From: an uncultured Clostridia bacterium
GTDB taxonomy: Bacteria; Bacillota; Clostridia; Christensenellales; Borkfalkiaceae
Length of the DNA stretch: 64,000 nt
Direction of reading: 5' to 3'
Assembly (NCBI GenBank): GCA_947624005.1
Contig: CANQHV010000004.1
Span: forward strand, 1 to 64,000
Shown here: positions 58,044-64,000 of the stretch, piece by piece
How the letters are laid out: every line of letters starts with the position of its first letter
Numbering within the stretch: position 1 is the stretch's first letter
The notes under the pieces: generated by a model
Database searches by the model: none
The model's input: the letters and a program-made list of their open reading frames with translations, nothing else
What the model was told of the DNA's origin: nothing
Made by a program: the position numbers and the translations under genes

Positions 58044-58140
58044 CGGCGTAAAGGGGCGCCGCGGCTGTACGCCGCGGCGCCCCTTTACGCCGTATGATTG
58101 CCGCAAGCCGCCGCGGCTGTACGCCGCGGCGGCTTGCGGC
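58044..58140. repeat. Twin perfect hairpins with identical core and loop
   Basis: Hairpin A (58044-58092) has a 22-bp perfect stem, and hairpin B (58100-58140) has an 18-bp perfect stem. Both close with GCCGCGGC-TGTAC-GCCGCGGC. They fill the gap between the DUF1292 gene and the rpsB promoter and lack T-runs. Confidence 0.85.
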
Positions 58141-58182
58141 GCGGAAAATATCGGAATATATCCGCGCTTTTACAATTTAAAA

Positions 58183-58485
58183 TCAATTCTTTCCGTCGGC
58201 GAACTCGTCGGCTTCGGACTGGTAGAAAGCGAACACCTCTTCGAGCAACGCCTCGTCCTCGACGGGTTCGAGAACTTCGTCCTTTTCGTTAAGTCTGAAA
58301 ATCAGCACCTCGTCGTCGGCGAGGTCGGCGTTGGGTTCGGCGGCAAGCAAAAGGGTGTATTTTTCGCCCTTGTACTCGGTAACGTCCAGAAGTTTGAATT
58401 TTACCGTCTTCCCCGCGTCGTCGATAAGCTCTATAATTCCGTCTTCGAGTTCTTCTTCGTCTTCTTTCCGCTCTTTTTCCGTCAT
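58183..58485 (-). CDS. DUF1292 family protein (YrzB-like)
   Basis: This 100-residue acidic protein has the beta-rich DUF1292 pattern (IELIDDAGKTVKFKLLDVTEYKGEKYTLL, ADDEVLIFRLN) with an acidic start (MTEKERKEDEEELEDG) and end. The family is widespread in Firmicutes, and its function is unknown. It follows ruvX by 10 nt, the same order as B. subtilis yrrK-yrzB, which supports the identification. The usual third member, the YrzL/IreB gene, is not present here. Confidence 0.88.
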   Translation of the reverse strand: MTEKERKEDEEELEDGIIELIDDAGKTVKFKLLDVTEYKGEKYTLLLAAEPNADLADDEVLIFRLNEKDEVLEPVEDEALLEEVFAFYQSEADEFADGKN

Positions 58486-58495
58486 AATTTCTCCT

Positions 58496-58918
58496 TCAAG
58501 TCGATTTTTTTATCGCCGCCAGATAGCCGTCGAGGATATTTGCGGCGGCAAGCGCGTCTACGTAATTTTTGCGCTTTTCGCGGCTCATTCCCTCGGATAT
58601 AAGCGTTTCGTGCGCCATTTGTGTGGTAAAACGTTCGTCGCAGCACTCGACGGGAATATTCAGCCTTTTTTCAAGCTCCGCGATAAACCGACGGGTTTTG
58701 ACCGTCTGCACCGACTCGGTGCCGTCGAAATTCACGGGAAGCCCGCAAATTACTTTTGTCGCGCCCTTTTCGCGGATTATCTTTACTATTCCGTCGAGGT
58801 CGGCGGCAAGATTTTTGCGCGTATACGTCGTCGAGGGCAAAGCGTAGGTGTTGAACGGGTCCGAAATTGCCACGCCTATGCGCTTGTCGCCCACGTCGAG
58901 AGCCACATACCTTTCCAT
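58496..58918 (-). CDS. ruvX: Holliday junction resolvase-like RuvX (YqgF)
   Basis: RuvX/YqgF has an RNase H-like fold and is implicated in pre-16S rRNA 5' processing and possibly junction resolution. The 140-residue protein begins MERYVALDVGDKRIGVAISD (catalytic Asp at 8) and has CGLPVNFDGTES and DERFTTQMAHETLI motifs. Length is typical. It has no Shine-Dalgarno sequence; the promoter TTGAAA-17-TATACT places the start site at the A of the ATG, so the mRNA is predicted to be leaderless. Confidence 0.94.
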   Translation of the reverse strand: MERYVALDVGDKRIGVAISDPFNTYALPSTTYTRKNLAADLDGIVKIIREKGATKVICGLPVNFDGTESVQTVKTRRFIAELEKRLNIPVECCDERFTTQMAHETLISEGMSREKRKNYVDALAAANILDGYLAAIKKST

Positions 58919-58924
58919 AGCGTA

Positions 58925-58953
58925 AGTATAACATATCCGCCGACGTTTTTCAA
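58925..58953 (-). promoter_or_regulatory. Promoter of ruvX, leaderless geometry
   Basis: Minus-strand TTGAAA (58948-58953), a 17-bp spacer and TATACT (58925-58930), then 6 nt (TACGCT) and the ATG. Confidence 0.75.
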
Positions 58954-58969
58954 GCGTTTTTAAAGAGTA

Positions 58970-59001
58970 TTGCCGCCGCAGGTGCTCCGCGGCGGCAATC
59001 G
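58970..59001 (-). terminator. Terminator after the 65-residue gene
   Basis: ATTGCCGCCGC/GCGGCGGCAAT, just beyond the small membrane protein gene and upstream of the ruvX promoter. Confidence 0.6.
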
Positions 59002-59002
59002 G

Positions 59003-59200
59003 TCAGTTTTTCTGCGCTTTCTGTGCTTGCGACTTGTCTTTCTGTTCAAGTTCTTCAAGCTTGTTGTCGATATACTGTTCGGCTTTCTGCATCAGGTCCT
59101 CCTGATTCTTTTTTATAAGATTGCGAAGCTTACAGTTGTTGGCAACGATAACCGCGCCGCCCGCCATACCTATGGCGAGCCCGATAATAAACTTATCCAT
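59003..59200 (-). CDS. Small YtxH-like membrane protein
   Basis: This 65-residue protein has one N-terminal glycine-rich membrane helix (KFIIGLAIGMAGGAVIVAN, about 3-21) and a charged helical cytoplasmic tail ending in Gln/Lys repeats (KDKSQAQKAQKN). This resembles YtxH-type envelope-associated proteins, but the tail is too short and generic to be sure. It has a GGAGAG ribosome binding site and appears monocistronic. Function unknown. Confidence 0.7.
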   Translation of the reverse strand: MDKFIIGLAIGMAGGAVIVANNCKLRNLIKKNQEDLMQKAEQYIDNKLEELEQKDKSQAQKAQKN

Positions 59201-59326
59201 TTTCTCTCCTTACGGGGTTCACCCCGTTATAAGTATGAGAAAATAAAAGCGCGCTATGAATGTAAAAATTTGTATTAAACCGTTTTGCCCGTCTTTACAA
59301 GCGCCGCGCCGTCCGCCCAAAGGGCG

Positions 59327-59893
59327 TCAATCTCTTTTTCGGTCATACGCGAAAAGACTTATTAAAACTACCGCCGCGGGAACTATTATAAGTTGCAGAT
59401 ACAGCCCCGTAAGCCCCGCCTGAACGGACGTCCAGAGTTCGGAAAAACTCCTGCCCGCTATAAGATTATAGATTACGTACGCCGTTCTGCCCGCCGCCTG
59501 CGCCGCCGCGACCGCGGGGAACGCAAGCCATACGTTTTTGCGGATTTTTTCGGACAGAAGCCCCGTCACAAGACCGTACAGACCTATTTCTATAGTCATA
59601 TAAGGAAGTCTTTGAACCGCGGGCATAGCCGAGCCCATAAAAAGCGACGTGAACCCGAAGCTGAAAACGGGCGAAAGAACGCCTACGCCAAGCCCCCAAC
59701 GCCAGCCGAGCAGACAGCCCGCAAGGAGCGCGGGCGCGTACATCGGCATATACGTCGTGCCCGCCTGCACGCCTCCCGCCGCGTGCGCTATCTGCGGCAG
59801 AACCGCCGCAAGCAATACGCATACGGCGCTTAAAAGCCCCTTTACCGTCAACCTTACGGGCGCGGAAAATTTTTCAAGAACCGAATCGAGCAT
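59327..59893 (-). CDS. ECF transporter S component
   Basis: This 188-residue membrane protein has about six hydrophobic segments and the character of an ECF substrate-binding S component: a basic-hydrophobic TM1 (LTVKGLLSAVCVLLAAVLPQIAH), Pro-rich loops (MPMYAPALLAGCLLGWRWGL) and a late loop that would contact the EcfT module. Vitamin or metal specificity cannot be read. There is no riboswitch, because it begins only 3 nt after the Ca2+ ATPase gene, with which it must be co-transcribed. The energising EcfAAT genes are not in the window. Confidence 0.75.
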   Translation of the reverse strand: MLDSVLEKFSAPVRLTVKGLLSAVCVLLAAVLPQIAHAAGGVQAGTTYMPMYAPALLAGCLLGWRWGLGVGVLSPVFSFGFTSLFMGSAMPAVQRLPYMTIEIGLYGLVTGLLSEKIRKNVWLAFPAVAAAQAAGRTAYVIYNLIAGRSFSELWTSVQAGLTGLYLQLIIVPAAVVLISLFAYDRKRD

Positions 59894-59895
59894 AT

Positions 59896-62550
59896 TTACC
59901 TCCCGGACCGCGCGCTTTTTGCGGCGCGGTTATGCTTTACGGATTTATTATAACGCTTACGGCGCGACAAGTCAAGCCCCCCGAACCTGCGCGAGGCGCG
60001 GCGCACCGCAAATTTGTAAAGTTCGGCTACGGGAACCACCGAAAGGGGCGCAAGCAACGCCAAGGCCCACTGCGCGGCGTTCATATGCGCCAACCCGAAC
60101 GCGGGCGCGAGCGGGCTTACGCATAAAATAACGTTTAAAATCACGCCCGCCGCCACCGTGACGTCCAGAATAACGTTTTTGAAAATCCCCGTCTTCAGAA
60201 CCGACGCGCTTTCGGAACGTATGTTGAAAGCGTGGAACAGCTCGGCAAAGGATATGGTCATAAACGCGAGCGTCGTCGCTATGGCGTTGCCCCAGAGTTT
60301 AAGCCCCAAAGCGAACACTCCGACCGTTAAAACCGTCATATATATGCCGAAAAACAGCATATTCGCCACGCTGCGCTTTGAAAAAAGACTTTTTTCGGCG
60401 CGCTCGGGCGGGCGGGTCATTATATCCTCTTCCTCGCGCTCCGCGCCCAAAGCGAGGACGGGGAACGAGTCGGTTATAAGGTTCAGCCATAAAAGTTGAG
60501 TGGACGCGAAAAACGCGTATTTCGGGAAAAATACAGCCGCAAAAAGTATCGCAAGCACTTCGGCGAGGTTGGTGGACAGAAAAAAGCGCACGGTTTTGCG
60601 GACGTTTTCGGAAATTCTGCGCCCCTCGCGCACGGCGGCGACTATTGTCGGGAAATTATCGTCCGCAATCACCATATCCGAGGCGGACTTGGTAACTTCC
60701 GCGCCCGATATCCCCATCGCTATGCCTATATCCGCGCTCTTCACGCTTGGAGCGTCGTTCACGCCGTCGCCCGTCATAGCCACCACTTTGCCGCGCTTTT
60801 GCAACGCCCGGACTATGACGTTTTTATGCCTCGGGGAAACGCGGGCGAACACGCTTGACGAAAGTATCGCCTTTTCGCGCTCGCGCGAGTTCATTTTATC
60901 GAGTTCGTCGCCCGATATTACCTCTTTTTCGTCCGAGGCTATGCCGAGGGCGGACGCTATCGCAAACGCCGTCCGCACGTGGTCGCCCGTTATCATTACC
61001 GTTTTTATGCCCGCCGCCTTACATTCGGCGACAGCCTCTTTAACGCCCTCTTTAAGCTCGTCGCGAAGCCCCGCAAGCCCCGTAAATATAAGATTTTCCT
61101 CTTTTATTCCGCCGCCCGTATACGCACATTCGGCAAACCCGAGAACGCGCAGGGCTTTCGCCGCCATTTCGTCGCACTGCCCGAAAATCGCGCGCCTGTC
61201 CTGCTCGGTAATTGGTCTTACGCCCGAAAACGTCGATATATATGCGCACTTTTTAATTAAAACGTCGGGCGCGCCCTTGGAATATACCCGCGCGCCGTCC
61301 GCGCATTCCACGGCGACGGACATCATTTTACGCTCGGAGGAAAACGCCTCTTCGGCAAGGCGCGCGCCCTGCGCGGCGCACCCCCTTTCGTCGGCGTAAT
61401 TTTTAAGAGCTGTTTCGGTGGGGTCGCCGACGTATTTGCCGCGCTCGCCCTTGACGTCCGAACACGCCTGCATACACTTTAAAATTTTTTCCTCGTCGGC
61501 GGCGCGCACCTCGACTACTTTCATTTTGTTTCGGGTAAGCGTGCCCGTCTTGTCCGAACATATTACCGAACAGCCGCCCAAAGTTTCGACCGACTGCAAT
61601 TTGCGTATAACCACTTTTTTGCGGCTCATCTTCTGCACGCCCATAGCCATTATAATAGTGACGACGGCGGGCAGACCTTCGGGGATTGCCGCGACCGCGA
61701 TGGCGACGGCCGTCATAAAGTTAGGCATAAGACCGTCGCGGCGCACGAACACGCCGAGCGCGAACACGAACGCGGTTATGAAAAGCACGAATACCGTAAG
61801 GATTTTTCCGAGTTTATTAAGCGTTTTTTCAAGCGGGGTAAGCGTTTTTTTGTTTTCGCCTATTATAGAGGCTATCGCGCCTATTTCGGTAGCCATACCC
61901 GTAGCGTAAACCACCGCCTCGCAACTGCCGCGGACGACGAAAGTGGAATTATATATGCAATTTTCCCTGCCCGAAAGGGGCGCGTTCTTTTTAAGCGTAC
62001 GGGAATTTTTAGCCACCGCGGCGGATTCGCCCGTAAGCGCGCTTTCGTCTACGTACAGCGAGCGGCTTTCGAGAATTCTGCAATCGGCGGGCACCACGTC
62101 GCCCTCGGAAAGCAGTACTATATCTCCCGCCGTCACGTCCTCGGACGGCACGCTCGAAACCCTGCCGTCCCGCCTTACGTTGACGTTGCACGCCGACATT
62201 TTTTTAAGGCTTTCGATAGCTTTGTCCGCGCGGAACTGCTGTATCGCGCCGACGACGGCGTTAAGTATCACTATAAAAACTATAATACCCGTGTCGGTCA
62301 GGTCGCCGACGTCTTTCGAAATATAGGCTATGACCCCCGAAACTACCGCCGCGGCGATTAAAAGAATGGTCATAAGGTCTTTGAACTGCGAAAAAAACAA
62401 GGCGGCAAAGCCCCTTTTTCTGCCCTCGTCGAGGACGTTTTTACCGCCCTCTTCAAGCCTTTTTTCCGCCTCGCCCGACGACAGCCCGTCCCGCGACGAA
62501 CGTAGAATTTCAAGCGACTTTTCGCCGCTTTCCAACCAAAATTCACGCAT
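59896..62550 (-). CDS. P-type Ca2+-transporting ATPase (SERCA/LCA-like)
   Basis: This 884-residue P2-type ATPase pumps Ca2+ out of the cytoplasm. In order it has the TGES motif in the A domain (LTGESAAV), the M4 site PEGLPAVV, phosphorylation motif CSDKTGTLT, hinge TGDGVNDAP and the M6 site NLITDSFP; the last two membrane motifs favour calcium. The track start at 62808 lies in an extended frame; MREFWLES at 62550 is the normal start, although no clear ribosome binding site precedes it. The ECF S gene follows after 2-3 nt. Confidence 0.92.
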   Translation of the reverse strand: MREFWLESGEKSLEILRSSRDGLSSGEAEKRLEEGGKNVLDEGRKRGFAALFFSQFKDLMTILLIAAAVVSGVIAYISKDVGDLTDTGIIVFIVILNAVVGAIQQFRADKAIESLKKMSACNVNVRRDGRVSSVPSEDVTAGDIVLLSEGDVVPADCRILESRSLYVDESALTGESAAVAKNSRTLKKNAPLSGRENCIYNSTFVVRGSCEAVVYATGMATEIGAIASIIGENKKTLTPLEKTLNKLGKILTVFVLFITAFVFALGVFVRRDGLMPNFMTAVAIAVAAIPEGLPAVVTIIMAMGVQKMSRKKVVIRKLQSVETLGGCSVICSDKTGTLTRNKMKVVEVRAADEEKILKCMQACSDVKGERGKYVGDPTETALKNYADERGCAAQGARLAEEAFSSERKMMSVAVECADGARVYSKGAPDVLIKKCAYISTFSGVRPITEQDRRAIFGQCDEMAAKALRVLGFAECAYTGGGIKEENLIFTGLAGLRDELKEGVKEAVAECKAAGIKTVMITGDHVRTAFAIASALGIASDEKEVISGDELDKMNSREREKAILSSSVFARVSPRHKNVIVRALQKRGKVVAMTGDGVNDAPSVKSADIGIAMGISGAEVTKSASDMVIADDNFPTIVAAVREGRRISENVRKTVRFFLSTNLAEVLAILFAAVFFPKYAFFASTQLLWLNLITDSFPVLALGAEREEEDIMTRPPERAEKSLFSKRSVANMLFFGIYMTVLTVGVFALGLKLWGNAIATTLAFMTISFAELFHAFNIRSESASVLKTGIFKNVILDVTVAAGVILNVILCVSPLAPAFGLAHMNAAQWALALLAPLSVVPVAELYKFAVRRASRRFGGLDLSRRKRYNKSVKHNRAAKSARSGR

Positions 62551-62592
62551 ACGGTTATATATTATTCGGCGCGGGAAGAAAAAAGAATAAGG

Positions 62593-62617
62593 GCGCCGAA
62601 GTTTTCGGCGCCCCCTC
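62593..62617 (-). terminator. Terminator after the flavoprotein gene
   Basis: GGGCGCCGAAAAC-TTCGGCGCCC is followed by a T-rich stretch (TTATTCTTTTTT) on the minus strand. Confidence 0.75.
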
Positions 62618-62627
62618 AATTCTTTCG

Positions 62628-63251
62628 CTATCTTATAAAGTTTGTGCGCACTTTCGGCTCGGCTGCGGGCGGTGTTACGCCCGCCTCTTTTCCCGCACGT
62701 ATGCACTTTAAAATCCACGCCATATTGCGCCCGAGCACGCGCATAACCTGCATACCCTCTTCGTCGCGCCTTACCTCTTCGGGATTGTTGCCGTGCACCA
62801 TATTCCAATAGGTCGAGCAGACCTGCGGCATCTGGTTTATCGAAAAATATTTGCTTAATACGTCGTAGGAAGCCGTAGTTCCCGCGCGCCGCGCCGAAAC
62901 TACCGCCGCGCCCGGTTTATGCGCAAAATATTCGCCGCCCGCGTAAAAAATTCTGTCGAGTACGGCGAGAATCTGACCCGAGGGGTGCGCGTAGTACACG
63001 GGGGTTCCGAATACAAATCCGTCGGCGGTTTTTGCCTTTTCTATAAATTCGTTTACGACGTCGCCGCAAAAGACGCACTTCCCCTTGCCCTTGCAACCGC
63101 CGCAGGACGAACAGTCGCGCACGGGACCCGCGCCCATCTGCACAATCTCGGTTTCGACTCCCTCTTTGTTAAGCGCTTCCGCCACTTCGCAAAGCGCGGT
63201 ATATGTACAGCCGTTTTTCCTCGAACTGCCGTTAAGCATAAGAACCTTCAT
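62628..63251 (-). CDS. Flavodoxin-like FMN reductase/iron-sulfur flavoprotein
   Basis: This 207-residue protein has a flavodoxin-like fold with the FMN phosphate loop LNGSSRKNGCTYTAL (about 6-20) and a cysteine cluster DCSSCGGCKGKGKCVFCGD (about 49-67) in the position typical of NAD(P)H-dependent iron-sulfur flavoproteins. GTPVYYAHPSGQ completes the FMN site. It starts 4 nt after the corrinoid-protein stop, so it may supply electrons to reactivate the cobalt cofactor. That role is inferred from adjacency. Confidence 0.85.
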   Translation of the reverse strand: MKVLMLNGSSRKNGCTYTALCEVAEALNKEGVETEIVQMGAGPVRDCSSCGGCKGKGKCVFCGDVVNEFIEKAKTADGFVFGTPVYYAHPSGQILAVLDRIFYAGGEYFAHKPGAAVVSARRAGTTASYDVLSKYFSINQMPQVCSTYWNMVHGNNPEEVRRDEEGMQVMRVLGRNMAWILKCIRAGKEAGVTPPAAEPKVRTNFIR

Positions 63252-63255
63252 ATTT

Positions 63256-64000
63256 TCACCTCTTTTTTATTTCCTCTTCCAATTGCTCGGCGTACCTTAC
63301 GGTCGCCATAGCGTCGGCGCAGTATTTGTCCGCGCCTATCGAACGGGCGTATTCCTCGGTTATTACCGCCCCGCCCACAGCCGTTTTACATTCGGAAAGT
63401 TCGGATTTTATAAGCCCGACAGTCTGTTCCATCGCCGCGACGGTCGTAGTCATAAGCGCGGAAAGCCCGACGAGGTCAGCCCCGCATTCTTTCGCCGCTT
63501 TTAAAACCTTTTCGGGCGGAACGTCTTTGCCGAGGTCGAGAACGCAAAAGCCGTAATTTTCAAGCAGCGATTTTACTATGTTCTTTCCGATATCGTGTAC
63601 GTCGCCCTTGACGGTGGCAAGCACTATTTTCAGCTTTTTTTCAACCGCGCCCGCGGGAAGCGCGCGCTTTATAACGTCGAACGCCGCGCCCGCCGCCTCG
63701 GCGCTCATCATAAGCTGGGGAAGATATATCTTCTTTTCTTCGAAGCCCTTGCCTACCTCGTCGAGCGCGGGAACTATATGCCCCTCTATCACCTCGACGG
63801 GCGGTATGGTTTTTAAAAGCGCCGCGGCTTGTTCCGCCGCCCGTTCCTTAAACCCGCGCAGTATGCACTTTTCAAGCCCCGCCTCGCCGACTTTTTCAGC
63901 CTCGCCTAACTTTTCAGCCGACGGCGCAATCGCTTGGGTCGGTTGCACGCGCGAGGCGTAGTCGATATATTCGAGGCACCCCTTGTCGCGACCCGAAAGC
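63256..64000 (-). CDS. Cobalamin-binding C-terminal part of a MetH-like or corrinoid protein (partial)
   Basis: The frame stays open to the window edge, so the 5' part is missing. The visible 248 residues hold a helical cap domain and a B12-binding Rossmann domain with the base-off ligand motif GDVHDIGKNI (DxHxxG), VPPEKVLKAAKE, GLSALMTTT and GGAVITEEYA. The track's GTG start at 63948 is probably internal: upstream codons read ...SGRDKGCLEYIDYAS, like the linker after a pterin-binding domain in Clostridia-type MetH. A stand-alone methyltransferase corrinoid protein is the alternative. Confidence 0.8.
   Translation of the reverse strand, partial: LSGRDKGCLEYIDYASRVQPTQAIAPSAEKLGEAEKVGEAGLEKCILRGFKERAAEQAAALLKTIPPVEVIEGHIVPALDEVGKGFEEKKIYLPQLMMSAEAAGAAFDVIKRALPAGAVEKKLKIVLATVKGDVHDIGKNIVKSLLENYGFCVLDLGKDVPPEKVLKAAKECGADLVGLSALMTTTVAAMEQTVGLIKSELSECKTAVGGAVITEEYARSIGADKYCADAMATVRYAEQLEEEIKKR

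Noticed and set aside
62551-62808. N-terminal extension of the P-type ATPase in the ORF track
   Set aside because: Arg-rich sequence running through the terminator and the flavoprotein gene; the family start is MREFWLES at 62550.

Overview
The window reads as a chromosomal segment of an anaerobic Firmicute, most likely an uncultured gut member of the Clostridia. This is inference. It rests on a trimeric NADH-linked [FeFe] hydrogenase (HydABC), an oxygen-sensitive class III ribonucleotide reductase with its activase, the redox repressor Rex, a membrane pyrophosphatase, consensus TTGACA/TATAAT promoters with 17-bp spacers and GGAGG ribosome binding sites. No LPS or outer-membrane genes are present. 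Most genes are GC-rich and lie on the minus strand. Plus-strand genes occur at 23.9, 45.9-48.6, 48.9-51.3, 54.0 and 55.5 kb.

Layout, left to right. 0-8.8 kb: energy and redox genes (hppA, a GltD-like flavoprotein with a HIT protein, hydCBA) around a GC-rich low-complexity spacer. 9-19.7 kb: a MarR-controlled ABC exporter pair, an NSS transporter, and a ROK kinase-rex-RND exporter operon. 19.8-24.5 kb: nucleotide metabolism (dut, nrdD-nrdG behind two NrdR-like boxes), an HNH nuclease and a small membrane protein. 24.5-26.4 kb: a gene-poor stretch with about fourteen large hairpins, a 69-bp direct repeat and a compact convergent two-transcript locus encoding a 38-residue peptide, which resembles a type I toxin-antitoxin unit. 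26.4-38.5 kb: a GH4 glycosidase, an amino-sugar operon (GlmU-like acyltransferase, glmM, glmS, a UDP-GlcNAc dehydratase-like protein) and a trpS operon that carries a Cys-rich J-domain-like protein, DUF5685, a membrane protein and rlmD. 38.6-42 kb: rpmG-secE-nusG-rplK-rplA and rplJ-rplL, without rpoBC behind rplL.

42-48 kb: pyridoxamine kinase, radC with a two-component system, and an M20 dipeptidase followed by a permuted NlpC/P60-like protein. 48.1-51.4 kb: tRNA-Val and tRNA-Ala, followed by a strikingly AT-rich single gene for a 796-residue metallophosphoesterase that looks horizontally acquired. 51.5-54.8 kb: the two-component NHEJ system, ligD and ku, divergently transcribed. 55-64 kb: a small YjzC-like protein, hsp20, rpsB-tsf, ruvX-DUF1292, a P-type Ca2+ ATPase with an ECF S component, an FMN/Fe-S flavoprotein, and the cobalamin-binding end of a MetH-like protein cut by the window edge.

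The most unusual items are the hairpin array with the embedded toxin-antitoxin-like locus, the AT-rich metallophosphoesterase, a perfect 11-bp-arm palindrome next to the glm promoter, and several genes whose -10 hexamer lies exactly 6 nt before the start codon, which predicts leaderless mRNAs. All assignments come from reading motifs and gene order. No database search was run.
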